A model generated the notes under the pieces. It worked only from the letters and a program-made list of their open reading frames with translations. It was not told the DNA's origin and did no database searches. Both the position numbers and the translations under genes were made by a program. A DNA stretch of 64,000 nucleotides, from the NCBI GenBank assembly GCA_945907735.1, contig CAMDTL010000002.1, positions 62,001 through 126,000 of the forward strand. Reading direction: 5' to 3'. Positions 41,087-50,080 of the stretch are shown in pieces. This DNA comes from Methylotenera oryzisoli (GTDB lineage Bacteria; Pseudomonadota; Gammaproteobacteria; Burkholderiales; Methylophilaceae). The first letter of the stretch is position 1. Every line of letters starts with the position of its first letter.

Positions 41087-41689
41087 ATGAGTAGAGATTA
41101 TAAGCCCACCGCACAAAATCCTAGCACTAGCAAAGGCAGCCCATTTTTTACTGGCTTATTAGTGGGTTTATTGCTGGGCGTTGGCTTGTCTGTTTGGCTT
41201 ACCATGTACCTTAAGGGTGGCGACAACCCGTTTACAGGCAACAAAGTGAGTAAACCAAGCGTAAAAAGTAGCGTTGAAAAACCGCCAAAAGAAGACATCA
41301 GTGAAGAAAATGTGTTGCCGCAAGAAGAAGACCCCAATAAAGTGGATAATACGTTCGACTTTTATACTATTTTGCCCGAAACTGAAAGCACGGTAACGGA
41401 AAAAGAGATTGAAGAAAGCGCGCTCACCGTAAAAGAAGATAATTATTTTTTGCAAGTCGGCGCGTTTCAAAATGAGGCAGATGCCGACAACATGAAAGCA
41501 AAACTGGCCTTGCAAGGCTTTGAAGCGGTAGTGCAAACCGCGACGATTCCTGATAAAGGCGTGTGGCACCGCGTGCGTGTGGGGCCACTAAACGATATTA
41601 CGCAAATTAATAAAGTGCGCGGCGAGCTTACCAGCAACGGTTTTAATACTGAACTTATGAAAGTTCGCACCGAAATGAACCCTGGCTAA
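41087..41689 (+). CDS. SPOR domain membrane protein
   Basis: Bitopic inner-membrane protein of 200 residues: a short cytoplasmic N terminus, one membrane helix (about residues 22-42, FFTGLLVGLLLGVGLSVWL), an acidic/proline periplasmic linker, and a C-terminal SPOR domain (YFLQVGAFQNEADADNMKAK; WHRVRVGPL) that binds denuded peptidoglycan at division sites. The argS-SPOR-dsbA order is common in beta- and gammaproteobacteria, where the protein is FtsN-like. Whether it is the functional FtsN cannot be told from sequence alone. Confidence 0.9.
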   Translation: MSRDYKPTAQNPSTSKGSPFFTGLLVGLLLGVGLSVWLTMYLKGGDNPFTGNKVSKPSVKSSVEKPPKEDISEENVLPQEEDPNKVDNTFDFYTILPETESTVTEKEIEESALTVKEDNYFLQVGAFQNEADADNMKAKLALQGFEAVVQTATIPDKGVWHRVRVGPLNDITQINKVRGELTSNGFNTELMKVRTEMNPG

Positions 41690-41771
41690 AAGGCAATTAG
41701 CGGTCATCTTTTAGGGTCAGCTCACGTTAATAACTTAAATTTACTATTTTTGAAAGCATAAGGAATCAATA

Positions 41772-42413
41772 ATGAAACAGTTTTTAGCCATTTTAATGCT
41801 CACATTCAGTGCTTTTGCACTTGCAGAAGCGCCTAAAGTAGGCGAGCAATTTAATGCGGTCGTGCAACTAATCCCTACAGATAATGCCGCCAAAATAGAA
41901 GTGATGGAGATTTTTTGGTATGGCTGCGACCACTGTAATCAAATGGAAGCGCCATTGAATGCATGGGTAAAGAAATTGCCTAGCGACGTTTATTTTAAAC
42001 GCGTTCCAGGCTTGCCTGCCCCACACTGGGCACCAATGGCCAAGACTTTTTATGTCATGAATACTTTAGGTGTGAGCGAAAAACTACACATAAAATTGTT
42101 TGAAGCGATTCATAAAACAAAAACCTTGAACCCTACTGATGAAAAAGCAGCGATTGAATGGGTTACCTTGCAAGGTGGTTTAGATAAATTAACAGTGGAG
42201 CAAGCGTTTAAATCGTTCGCTATCAACTCCAGCTTAAATCGCGCCGCACAAGTTTTCCGCGCATCTGGCGCCACTGGCGTGCCTAGCTTGGTGATTGACG
42301 GTAAATATATTACCTCCAGCACCATGGCGGGTGGCAACGACCAAGCCTTAAAAGTGGCGGATTACATTATTACCAATGTGCGTGCAGATAAAGCCAAAAC
42401 TGCAAAAAAGTAA
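41772..42413 (+). CDS. dsbA: Thiol:disulfide interchange protein DsbA
   Basis: Periplasmic oxidase that introduces disulfides into exported proteins. Signal peptide residues 1-18 (cut after ALA), thioredoxin fold with active site FWYGCDHCNQME (Cys52, Cys55) and cis-Pro loop TGVPSLVIDG. The 213-residue product ends in a lysine-rich tail. The codons before the stop, GCA AAA AAG TAA, form an in-frame A_AAA_AAG slippery heptamer, and the -1 frame stays open for 22 more Lys/Pro-rich codons (see the separate entry). ATG at 41772 follows AAGGAA. Confidence 0.94.
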   Translation: MKQFLAILMLTFSAFALAEAPKVGEQFNAVVQLIPTDNAAKIEVMEIFWYGCDHCNQMEAPLNAWVKKLPSDVYFKRVPGLPAPHWAPMAKTFYVMNTLGVSEKLHIKLFEAIHKTKTLNPTDEKAAIEWVTLQGGLDKLTVEQAFKSFAINSSLNRAAQVFRASGATGVPSLVIDGKYITSSTMAGGNDQALKVADYIITNVRADKAKTAKK

Positions 42414-42478
42414 GCACGCCAAAAACTAAACCTAAAGTTTTGCCTAAAAAAGTAGCACTACCTAAAAAAGTTAAGTAA
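42404..42478 (+). other. Possible -1 frameshift site and tail extension of dsbA
   Basis: A_AAA_AAG at 42404-42410 is in the dsbA zero frame (GCA AAA AAG) directly before TAA. A -1 slip reads on from 42410 and adds VSTPKTKPKVLPKKVALPKK plus VK, ending at TAA 42476-42478. The added codons are clearly protein-like (KPK/PKK repeats). It could be programmed frameshifting or a mutation in an A6 run. A terminator follows at 42499. Confidence 0.4.
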
Positions 42479-42498
42479 GCAAGTTAAATCAATACCCC

Positions 42499-42526
42499 CC
42501 CGTTCAATAAAATGAGCGGGTTTTTT
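42499..42526 (+). terminator. Rho-independent terminator after dsbA
   Basis: CCCGTTCA pairs with TGAGCGGG (one T-G wobble) around ATAAAA, followed by TTTTTT. It ends the argS-SPOR-dsbA segment. Confidence 0.9.
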
Positions 42527-42575
42527 ATTTTCTAAAACGTATGTCCCCAAAACCCTATGCGTTATACTTTTAAGC

Positions 42576-43415
42576 ATGAACATCTTCATTACAGGCGCAT
42601 CTAGCGGAATTGGCGAGGCGTTAGCACGAGAATATGCAAAAAGATATTCTCTCAAAAGTGCGCCTAGAAGCCGCATGATTATTGGCCATGCAACTATAGG
42701 GCTAGTTGCTAGGCGATTTGAGCATTTACAGCAACTTGCAACTGAATTACAAACACAATATCAAGTTAGCTGCGCCATTTACCCGCTCGATGTGCGCGAT
42801 AGCGCCGCCTTACAAACTGCGGCACAAGATTTTATAGCCAAATTTGGCGCGCCCAATATTGTGATTGCCAACGCAGGCGTTAGTCGTGGCACGCTCACAG
42901 AAGACAAGGATGACATCAAAGCTTTTCAGGCCGTATTTGATATAAATGTGATGGGCATAGTACATACATTTCAACCTTTTATTGAGGCCATGAAACAAGC
43001 CAAAGTTCAAGATAAAAAATTTCAAGGTCAATTAGTGAGTGTGGCCAGTGTGGCGGGTATTCGTGGTTTGCCAGGGGCGGGCGCATATAGTGCCAGCAAA
43101 GCCGCTGTGATTAGCTATTTAGAAAGTCTACGCGTAGAAATGGCACGCGACAACATTGTCGTTACTACCATCGCACCAGGTTATATTCGCACACCAATGA
43201 CCGATGTGAACAGCTACAAAATGCCTTTTTTAATGGATGCTGACGTGTTCGCACACAAATTCGCCAATGCGGTTTCGCGTAAACGTCGCTTCGTAGTGAT
43301 TCCGTGGCAAATGGGTGTGCTGGCTAGACTGATGCGCTTTGTGCCACCGTTTTTGTGGGATTGGGCGATGAAAAATGCCCCTCGAAAATCACGAGCCAAT
43401 TGGGATTGGTTATAA
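42576..43415 (+). CDS. Short-chain dehydrogenase/reductase (SDR)
   Basis: NAD(P)-dependent oxidoreductase of 279 residues. The cofactor motif TGASSGIGEAL (residues 6-16), NAG in VIANAGVSRG, the catalytic Ser in SVASVAGIRG and YSASKAA (YxxxK) are intact. Between the first helix and the second strand there is an in-frame insertion of about 15 residues (YSLKSAPRSRMIIGH, residues 24-38) that interrupts the usual short turn before TIGLVARR. The C terminus, with RFVVIPWQMGVLARLMRF, resembles membrane-associated SDRs. The substrate is unknown. It is convergent with ettA. Confidence 0.9.
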   Translation: MNIFITGASSGIGEALAREYAKRYSLKSAPRSRMIIGHATIGLVARRFEHLQQLATELQTQYQVSCAIYPLDVRDSAALQTAAQDFIAKFGAPNIVIANAGVSRGTLTEDKDDIKAFQAVFDINVMGIVHTFQPFIEAMKQAKVQDKKFQGQLVSVASVAGIRGLPGAGAYSASKAAVISYLESLRVEMARDNIVVTTIAPGYIRTPMTDVNSYKMPFLMDADVFAHKFANAVSRKRRFVVIPWQMGVLARLMRFVPPFLWDWAMKNAPRKSRANWDWL

Positions 43416-43435
43416 AAATTAGTTTTTAAATATTT

Positions 43436-45100
43436 TTAACGTGTAATTGGTTTATAGCGAATACGCTTTGGCTTGGCGCCTTCCTCACCCAAACGTTTAC
43501 GCTTATCAGCTTCGTATTCTTGATAATTGCCGTTAAAGAACGTCCATTGCGAATCACCTTCTGCCGCTAAAATATGCGTTGCGATTCTGTCCAAGAACCA
43601 ACGATCATGCGAAATCACCAATACGCAGCCGGCAAACTCCAGCAAAGCATCTTCTAGTGCACGCAAGGTTTCCACATCCAAGTCGTTGGATGGCTCATCT
43701 AGCAGCAACACATTGCCGCCAGAAATCAAGGTTTTGGCTAGGTGCAAGCGCCCGCGCTCGCCACCTGATAGCTGACTGACGATTTTTTGTTGATCGCCGC
43801 CTTTAAAATTAAAGCGGCCAATATAGGCGCGACTTGGTGTTTCGTATTTGCCCACGGTTAAAATATCCGAGCCGTTGGCAATTTCATCAAACACAGTTTT
43901 TGCATCACTTAAACTGTCTCGGCTTTGGTCAACGTAGGCCAGTTTCACGGTTTGGCCAATGTTCACTTCGCCAGAGTCAGATTTTTCTGCACCTGTAATC
44001 ATCTTAAATAAGGTGGATTTACCCGCGCCGTTGGGGCCGATAATGCCGACAATCGCACCAGCAGGAATGCTAAAACTTAAATCATCCATCAGCAGCCTAT
44101 CTTTAAACGCTTTGGTCACTCCTTTAAATTCAATTACTTGGTCGCCTAAGCGCTCACCTGCGGGAATAAAAATTTCCTGCGTTTCGTTACGTTTTTGGTA
44201 TTCGGCACTGGCCAGTTCTTCATAGCGTGCAATACGTGATTTACTTTTCGCTTGGCGCGCTTTCGGGTTTTGGCGCACCCATTCCAGCTCGGTATTAAGT
44301 GCTTTGCGGCGGGATGATTCTTGCGACTCTTCCAGCGCCAAGCGCGCTTGCTTTTGGTCTAGCCAGCTTGAGTAATTGCCTTTCCACGGAATGCCATGGC
44401 CGCGATCCAACTCTAAAATCCATTCGGCGGCGTTATCTAAAAAGTATCTATCATGCGTCACGGCAACCACCGTGCCAGGAAAGCGCACCAGATATTGCTC
44501 TAGCCACTCCACAGACTCTGCATCCAAATGGTTGGTTGGTTCGTCTAATAACAACATATCAGGTTTAGAAAGCAATAATTTACACAATGCCACACGGCGT
44601 TTTTCACCGCCAGATAATGGGCCAATTTTGGCATCCCAAGGCGGTAGGCGCAAAGCATCGGCGGCTATTTCTAATTGGGTGCTTAAATCGCTACCACTGG
44701 CGGCGATAATGTTTTCCCACTTAGCTTGTTCTTCAGCCAGTTTGTCAAAATCTGCATCAGGCTCGGCATAAGCAGCATAGACCGCCTCTAAATTGGCTTG
44801 CGCCTGCATCACCTCACCCATGCCGCTTTCTACTTCTTCGCGCACGGTTTTATTGGCATCCAGCTGCGGCTCTTGCGGCAAATAGCCAATCACCATATTG
44901 GGCTGCCACTGCACCTCACCTTCAAATTCTTTATCTGCTGCCGCCATAATGCGCAACACAGTCGATTTACCAGAACCGTTTAAACCCAGCAGACCAATTT
45001 TTGCGCCAGGGAAAAATGACAGCGAAATATCTTTAATAATTTGTTTTTTAGGGGGGACGATTTTGCTCACGCGGAGCATAGACATTACATATTGAGCCAT
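43436..45100 (-). CDS. ettA: Energy-dependent translational throttle protein EttA
   Basis: ABC-F ATPase that binds the ribosomal E site and gates entry into elongation according to the ATP/ADP ratio. The 554 residues from ATG 45100 (MAQYVMSM) carry two ATPase domains: GLNGSGKSTVLRIM with LSGGEKRRVAL, and IGPNGAGKSTLFKM with LSGGERGRLHLAK. The EttA-type interdomain linker and the arm (HGIPWKGNYSSWLDQK) are present. The frame is open further upstream to 45181, but that part has no family similarity. Confidence 0.96.
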   Translation of the reverse strand: MAQYVMSMLRVSKIVPPKKQIIKDISLSFFPGAKIGLLGLNGSGKSTVLRIMAAADKEFEGEVQWQPNMVIGYLPQEPQLDANKTVREEVESGMGEVMQAQANLEAVYAAYAEPDADFDKLAEEQAKWENIIAASGSDLSTQLEIAADALRLPPWDAKIGPLSGGEKRRVALCKLLLSKPDMLLLDEPTNHLDAESVEWLEQYLVRFPGTVVAVTHDRYFLDNAAEWILELDRGHGIPWKGNYSSWLDQKQARLALEESQESSRRKALNTELEWVRQNPKARQAKSKSRIARYEELASAEYQKRNETQEIFIPAGERLGDQVIEFKGVTKAFKDRLLMDDLSFSIPAGAIVGIIGPNGAGKSTLFKMITGAEKSDSGEVNIGQTVKLAYVDQSRDSLSDAKTVFDEIANGSDILTVGKYETPSRAYIGRFNFKGGDQQKIVSQLSGGERGRLHLAKTLISGGNVLLLDEPSNDLDVETLRALEDALLEFAGCVLVISHDRWFLDRIATHILAAEGDSQWTFFNGNYQEYEADKRKRLGEEGAKPKRIRYKPITR

Positions 45101-45272
45101 GATAATTTGTGTGAACTTTAAAAGTGAGAGCTTAACAGAAACTGGTGCTGGCTTGTTAGTCGGTATGATGCGGCATGGCAACTACTTTTGAGACGCGCGA
45201 TGGCGTGGGCGCAGGTGAGGGGAATATAACCAAAATTAATAAATTTTTAAAAGAACGCATTTAGCGTTTAAA

Positions 45273-46070
45273 ATGCACTGCATGTCAAAACAAAATAAGC
45301 CAATTGGTGTCATGGATTCTGGTGTAGGTGGCATTTCGGTACTCAAGCACATACACGCGCTGTTGCCGCATGAGGATTTAATGTACGTGGCAGATAGCTT
45401 GTATGCGCCTTATGGAAACAAAACTGCGGCGGAGATTACCAATCGCTGCATGATAGTTGCCGATTATTTAATCGCGCAAGATGTGAAAGCGCTGGTGGTG
45501 GCTTGTAATACCGCCACGGCGGCGGCGATTGATGAGTTGCGCGCAACCTTTGATATTCCGATTATCGGCATGGAACCTGCCGTTAAACCAGCGGCTGCAG
45601 CCAGTAAAAGCGGCATCATCGGCGTGCTCGCCACGGTGGGTACGCTTAAAAGCGCACAATTTGCCGCATTGTTAGAAAACTACGGGCGCGATGTCAAAGT
45701 CGTCACGCAAGGCTGTGTGGGTTTGGTGGAATGTATCGAGCGCGGTGAATTGGACACAGCAGAAACCAAGGCGCTTATCCGTCAGTATGCCACACCGTTA
45801 TTGGTCGAGGGCGCCGATACCATTGTGCTTGGCTGCACGCATTATCCGTTTGTAAAGCATGTGATTCAAAACGTGGTCGGTGATCAAATCACCTTGATTG
45901 ATACTGGCGCGGCGGTGGCGAAACAATTAAAACGTCAGCTAGAAGAAAAAGGCCTGTTATCAACCAGCCAACAAAAAATGCCCAGTAATCAAAAATCAAA
46001 GGTACATTTTTGGACCAATAGTGAAGCGGAAAATGCCGAGCAAGTGACTGCGAAGCTGTGGGGAAACTAG
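45273..46070 (+). CDS. murI: Glutamate racemase
   Basis: Makes D-glutamate for peptidoglycan. Its 265 residues have the two catalytic cysteines in VVACNTATAAA (about residue 74) and VLGCTHYPFV (about 187), together with IGVMDSGVGGISV near the N terminus and GMEPAVKPA. Two in-frame ATGs, 45273 and 45282, are close together and neither has a clear ribosome site; the second gives the more typical start MSKQNKPIGV. Confidence 0.96.
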   Translation: MHCMSKQNKPIGVMDSGVGGISVLKHIHALLPHEDLMYVADSLYAPYGNKTAAEITNRCMIVADYLIAQDVKALVVACNTATAAAIDELRATFDIPIIGMEPAVKPAAAASKSGIIGVLATVGTLKSAQFAALLENYGRDVKVVTQGCVGLVECIERGELDTAETKALIRQYATPLLVEGADTIVLGCTHYPFVKHVIQNVVGDQITLIDTGAAVAKQLKRQLEEKGLLSTSQQKMPSNQKSKVHFWTNSEAENAEQVTAKLWGN

Positions 46071-46172
46071 GTGGAAGAACATTGCTTGTAGCTATAAACT
46101 AAGGTTGTTTGAGCAATTTTATTCCATTGATTACATGGATTTCTTAAGCATTTGAGTAATAATTTTTTGCTA

Positions 46173-46376
46173 TCAATCAGGCTTTACCTGCTCAGCTGCT
46201 GTTAAGTTTTTACCTTTAAGCCTATATTGAGTGCCACAGTAAGGGCAAGCCATTTGCCCAGTGGCGGCAACATCTAAAAATACACGCGGATGCGACGCCC
46301 ATAGTGCAACCTCATTGGTGGGGCAGTGTAGCGGTAGGTCTTTTGCAGTGACTTCAAACTCTTTTACGTCGGACAT
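46173..46376 (-). CDS. Zinc-finger (CHCC-type) small protein
   Basis: 67-residue protein with the zf-CHCC pattern: LHCP near residue 17, a His in WASHPRVFL, and CPYCGTQYRL at 44-53. The ligand set C-x(n)-H-x(n)-C-x2-C resembles that of the mitochondrial complex I subunit NDUFS6. The function in bacteria is unknown. It is 10 bp downstream of ilvE on the same strand, a pairing common in betaproteobacteria. Confidence 0.88.
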   Translation of the reverse strand: MSDVKEFEVTAKDLPLHCPTNEVALWASHPRVFLDVAATGQMACPYCGTQYRLKGKNLTAAEQVKPD

Positions 46377-46386
46377 TGCACGACTC

Positions 46387-47319
46387 CTAAACGAGCGTCA
46401 GCCAATCTGCATGTTTGGCCGATTTACCTTTCACTACATCAAAGTATAGGGCTTGCAGTTTTTCGGTAATCGGGCCGCGTGTGCCGCTACCAATTACGCG
46501 ATTATCCAGCTCTCGTATCGGTGTCACCTCAGCCGCAGTGCCAGTAAAAAAGGCTTCATCGGCGGTATACACTTCATCACGGGTGATGCGTTTCTCGATA
46601 ACTTCCAAGCCAATTTCTTTTGCTAATTGCACAATGGTGTCGCGCGTAATGCCTTCAAGTGCGGAGGTGAGGTCGGGCGTGTAGAGCTTGCCTTTGCGGA
46701 TGATGAATATATTTTCGCCAGAACCCTCTGCTACAAAACCATCTACATCTAGCAGCAAGGCTTCATCGTAGCCATCTTGCGCCGCTTCTTGGTGCGCTAA
46801 GATGCTGTTCATATAGTTGCCATTGGCTTTGGCTTTGCACATGGTGATATTGACATGGTGGCGCGCGAATGACGAGGTTTTTACGCGTATGCCATGGGTC
46901 AAGGCTTCGTCGCCCATATACGCCCCCCAACTCCATGCCGCGCAAATGACGTGCGTGCTCAAGGTTTTGGCGGCAATACCCATCGCCTCTGCGCCGTAAA
47001 ATGCCATTGGGCGGATGTAGGCGGATTCTAATTTGTTTTCGTGCACGGCGGCTTTTTGCGCCTCCATGATTGTTTGCTTATCAAACGGCATTTTCATTTG
47101 CAAAATGCGTGCGCTATTAAACAGGCGGTCAGTATGATCTTGCAGGCGAAAAATCGCCGTGCCTTTATCTGTTTTGTAGGCACGCACACCTTCAAACACG
47201 CCCATGCCGTAATGCAAGGTGTGGGTGAGCACGTGGGTGGTGGCATCGCGCCAGTTAACCAGTTTGCCGTCGTACCAAATAACGCCGTCGCGGTTTGCCA
47301 TTGAGCTTGCTATTGCCAT
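46387..47319 (-). CDS. ilvE: Branched-chain amino acid aminotransferase
   Basis: PLP fold-type IV aminotransferase for Val, Leu and Ile synthesis and breakdown. The 310 residues include HYGMGVFEGVRAY, YIRPMAFYG, the catalytic Lys within MCKAKANGNYMNSILA, EGSGENIFII and FFTGTAAEVTPI, all family signatures. ATG at 47319 (MAIASSMANRDGVIWYDGKL). It is divergent from the SCO gene across 99 bp. Confidence 0.96.
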   Translation of the reverse strand: MAIASSMANRDGVIWYDGKLVNWRDATTHVLTHTLHYGMGVFEGVRAYKTDKGTAIFRLQDHTDRLFNSARILQMKMPFDKQTIMEAQKAAVHENKLESAYIRPMAFYGAEAMGIAAKTLSTHVICAAWSWGAYMGDEALTHGIRVKTSSFARHHVNITMCKAKANGNYMNSILAHQEAAQDGYDEALLLDVDGFVAEGSGENIFIIRKGKLYTPDLTSALEGITRDTIVQLAKEIGLEVIEKRITRDEVYTADEAFFTGTAAEVTPIRELDNRVIGSGTRGPITEKLQALYFDVVKGKSAKHADWLTLV

Positions 47320-47418
47320 GTTGCTATTCTCTTTGTGTAAAAACGATATTGTAAACTAAAGGTCGTAGTTGTTTACAGCATGTTAAAATCAAATTATTGA
47401 TTAAGTTGGAGTTTTAAG

Positions 47419-47994
47419 ATGAAAAAGTTGTTTGCTTTTGTATTTTTGTTGCTGTTGGCAGCGTGCAAGCCTGCCAAAGAGTCAACGCCATTTGTCGGCA
47501 CCGATATTACTGGCGCAGATTTCGCTAAAACCTTAAGCTTAACCGACCACACTGGAAAATTGCGCAGCATGGCAGATTTTAAAGGTAAAGTTGTGGTGCT
47601 GTTTTTTGGGTTTACGCATTGCCCAGACGTGTGCCCAACTACCATGAGTGATTTAAAAAACACCATGCAATTGCTTGGCGACCAATCAAATGCGGTGCAA
47701 GTGTTGTTTGTCACGGTGGATTCAGAGCGCGATACGCAAGAAGTATTGGCCAAGTTTGTACCTTCGTTTGATGCGCGTTTTATTGGCTTGCGTGGCAATG
47801 CGCAAGCAACGGCTGAAACGCTGTCTAACTTTAAAATTTTTTACGCAAAAGTAGATGGGAAAAGCACAAACGATTACAGCATAGACCACAGCGCTGGCAT
47901 GTATGTATTTGATAAATTAGGAAAAATCAGGCTTTATCTGAGCTATGGTCAAAAGCCCGCTGAGATAGCGAGCGATATTAAGAAATTATTGTAG
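47419..47994 (+). CDS. SCO1/SenC family lipoprotein
   Basis: Membrane-anchored thioredoxin-fold protein that delivers copper or redox equivalents to cytochrome oxidase. A lipobox (LLAAC, Cys16) gives a lipid anchor. The copper-binding CPDVC (Cys68, Cys72) and His157 in SIDHSAGMYVF are present, so all three ligands are intact. Length is 191. ATG at 47419 follows TTGGAG. No oxidase genes are in the window. Confidence 0.93.
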   Translation: MKKLFAFVFLLLLAACKPAKESTPFVGTDITGADFAKTLSLTDHTGKLRSMADFKGKVVVLFFGFTHCPDVCPTTMSDLKNTMQLLGDQSNAVQVLFVTVDSERDTQEVLAKFVPSFDARFIGLRGNAQATAETLSNFKIFYAKVDGKSTNDYSIDHSAGMYVFDKLGKIRLYLSYGQKPAEIASDIKKLL

Positions 47995-48012
47995 TGTTTT
48001 TTTAAATGACAG

Positions 48013-48798
48013 CTACATGCGGTGCAGTTGCGGTGAGAGTGTTTTCAATTCTTTTTCTGCCGCCTTGTAATTGGGGAAAAGGCTCTCGAGCACTGCGTAA
48101 AATTTAGCCGAGTGATTCATTTGTTTTAGGTGCGCTAGCTCGTGGCAGATGACGTAATTGATAATGTGCGGCGGCGCTTGCAGCAAGCGCCAGCTCAATC
48201 GCACCTCGCCCCGACTATTGCAACTTCCCCAGCGCGATTGCGCGTTGGAGAGTGTAAGCGGCGGCGTTTCCACGCCTATTTTCGCGGCTAAAATTTCCAA
48301 CCTACGACTAAAATCTAACTTTGCCTGCTGCTTATACCACTGAATTATCATGCGGCTGAAACTCGTATGGATATTGGGCTTCACGCATGAATAACCAGCT
48401 TTGGCTGGTATATTCTGCGGGGACAGTCCTTGCGGTTGCAGGGCAGTTATTTTTAGTTTATTTTCATCAAAAACAGGCTTTTTATTGCGGTGATTGGGTG
48501 ATATGCTGAGTTGAATATCGTTGCCCAAATACAGCAAATGCTCGCCATCAATCCACTGAATTTTTTCAACGTGATTCGCTTCGCGCTGGCTTAATTTGTT
48601 GAGAATCCAGTGTGATTTTTCTTGCAAGATTTGATTGAGCTGAAATTCAAATATGCGTTTGGGCGCGTGCACCACCAAGCCATCTGCTGTGATTTTTAAG
48701 CCTACGGTGCGGCGTGGACGATGTTCTAACAGATACGAAATCGTCTCGCCAGTTGCAAGTGTTAAAGTTTGCACAGTCACAGTGCTAAAGACTTTCAC
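48013..48798 (-). CDS. YgjP-like (DUF45) metallopeptidase domain protein
   Basis: Predicted zinc metallopeptidase of 261 residues. The N-terminal half has the DUF45 pattern (RRTVGLKITADGLVVHAPKR), then SRWGSCNSRGEVRLSWRLLQ and the zinc motif CHELAHLKQMNHSAKFY (HExxH plus a downstream His). YgjP homologues have no settled substrate. The start is GTG at 48798, overlapping the plsC stop codon by one base, so it is coupled to plsC as the last gene of the gmhB-plsC unit. Confidence 0.9.
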   Translation of the reverse strand: MKVFSTVTVQTLTLATGETISYLLEHRPRRTVGLKITADGLVVHAPKRIFEFQLNQILQEKSHWILNKLSQREANHVEKIQWIDGEHLLYLGNDIQLSISPNHRNKKPVFDENKLKITALQPQGLSPQNIPAKAGYSCVKPNIHTSFSRMIIQWYKQQAKLDFSRRLEILAAKIGVETPPLTLSNAQSRWGSCNSRGEVRLSWRLLQAPPHIINYVICHELAHLKQMNHSAKFYAVLESLFPNYKAAEKELKTLSPQLHRM

Positions 48799-49511
48799 TA
48801 TAGTTTAAGCATCTCGGCCTCAATCCAATCTTCCACTTGCTGGTTGAGTGCGTCAGTTTTTAAACCCGCAGTTTCAATCGGCTTGCCTATGCTTAAAGTA
48901 ATTGTGCCAGGCGTTTTAATAAAGGCATTTTTGCGCCAAAATAAGCCTGCATTGTGCGCCACTGGCACTACTGTGGTTTGTGTATGGGTGGCTAACCAAG
49001 CGCCGCCAATGTGATATTTGGCACGCGCGCCAGGCGTAATGCGCGTGCCTTCAGGGAATATCACCACCCACAGCCCTTTGGCCAATCTATCTTGGCCGTG
49101 CGTCACCAGTTTTTTAAGTGCTTCGCGTCCAGCGCTGCGGTCAATGGGAATCGCTGAAAGCGCAAGCCACGCCCAGCCTAAAAAGGGGATATATAAAAGC
49201 TCGCGTTTCATCACCCAAATTTGCGGTGGAAAAATCACTTGCAACGCAATCGTCTCCCAGGCCGATTGGTGTTTGCATAAGATGATGGACGGTTGATGGG
49301 GGATGTTTTCGCGACCACGCACTGCGAAACCCAAATTGCAAGTGAGTTTTAGCCAAAATAAGCTGCCAAGCGCCCAATAGCTTGCCATGCGGCAGCGTGC
49401 GATATTGCTGAACGGGAACATTAAAATGACCAGCAGCGCGAACAGGGGTGTGATGACGAGCATGCCAAGCAAAAACAAAAGTGAGCGCGAAAACAATATA
49501 AGACTTAGCAT
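48798..49511 (-). CDS. plsC: 1-acylglycerol-3-phosphate O-acyltransferase (PlsC family)
   Basis: Makes phosphatidic acid from lysophosphatidic acid in the inner membrane. Two N-terminal hydrophobic segments (residues 3-30, 40-58) precede the catalytic motif KHQSAWETIALQ (HxxxxE instead of the usual HxxxxD), then IPIDRSAGREAL and VIFPEGTR. The Glu replacement occurs in a subset of homologues. The start overlaps the gmhB stop by one base. Confidence 0.92.
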   Translation of the reverse strand: MLSLILFSRSLLFLLGMLVITPLFALLVILMFPFSNIARCRMASYWALGSLFWLKLTCNLGFAVRGRENIPHQPSIILCKHQSAWETIALQVIFPPQIWVMKRELLYIPFLGWAWLALSAIPIDRSAGREALKKLVTHGQDRLAKGLWVVIFPEGTRITPGARAKYHIGGAWLATHTQTTVVPVAHNAGLFWRKNAFIKTPGTITLSIGKPIETAGLKTDALNQQVEDWIEAEMLKL

Positions 49512-50068
49512 TACAAATCTTCAGCAATAATGTGCAGCGCGGCCTCTGCCAGATTAGCAAAAATTAAGGTGTTTGCAGGTAGTTTTTTATCAGCCAAGCT
49601 GCCTGATGCGAGTGTTTCCTCGCCTTTGCCAGACTGCACCAATACTGGCTTGCAGCCCGCATCATGGTAAGCCTGTAAATCACGCAGGGAATCACCTACA
49701 GCATAGACCCTGCTCAAATCCACTAAAAATCTGCGCGCAATATCTTCTATCATGCCAGTTTTGGGTTTGCGGCAATCGCAGTGGTCATCTGCTGCGTGCG
49801 GGCAATAAAACATCGCATCTATACGGCCACCTATCTGCGCCAGCGCGCGATGCATTTTGTCGTGAATCGCATTCAAGGTTGCCATATCAAACAAACCGCG
49901 CGCAATACCGCTTTGGTTGGTTGCCAGCGCTACGCGAAAGCCAGATTGATTGAGCAGCGTAATCGCTTCCAGACTGCCGGGGATCGGAATCCACTCATTT
50001 GGATTTTTGATGAAATTGGCAGAGTCTTGGTTAATAACACCATCTCTATCTAAAATAACCAGTTTCAT
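49511..50068 (-). CDS. gmhB: D-glycero-beta-D-manno-heptose-1,7-bisphosphate 7-phosphatase
   Basis: HAD phosphatase for the ADP-heptose pathway of lipopolysaccharide core. The 185-residue product shows the nucleophile motif ILDRDGVINQDS (residues 4-15), TNQSGIARG, the zinc-binding CPHAADDHCDCRKP (His/Cys set) and VGDSLRDLQA. It follows glyS on the same strand, separated by a pair of palindromic repeats. Confidence 0.95.
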   Translation of the reverse strand: MKLVILDRDGVINQDSANFIKNPNEWIPIPGSLEAITLLNQSGFRVALATNQSGIARGLFDMATLNAIHDKMHRALAQIGGRIDAMFYCPHAADDHCDCRKPKTGMIEDIARRFLVDLSRVYAVGDSLRDLQAYHDAGCKPVLVQSGKGEETLASGSLADKKLPANTLIFANLAEAALHIIAEDL

Positions 50069-50080
50069 ATTTTATGCTCC

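Noticed and set aside
42414-42478. Lys/Pro-rich reading frame as a separate small gene
   Set aside because: It has no start codon or ribosome site and is better explained as a frameshifted tail of dsbA.
45182-45272. Short open frame beginning MATTFETRDGVG between ettA and murI
   Set aside because: About 29 codons, no ribosome site, no similarity that I recognise; it is more likely murI leader sequence.
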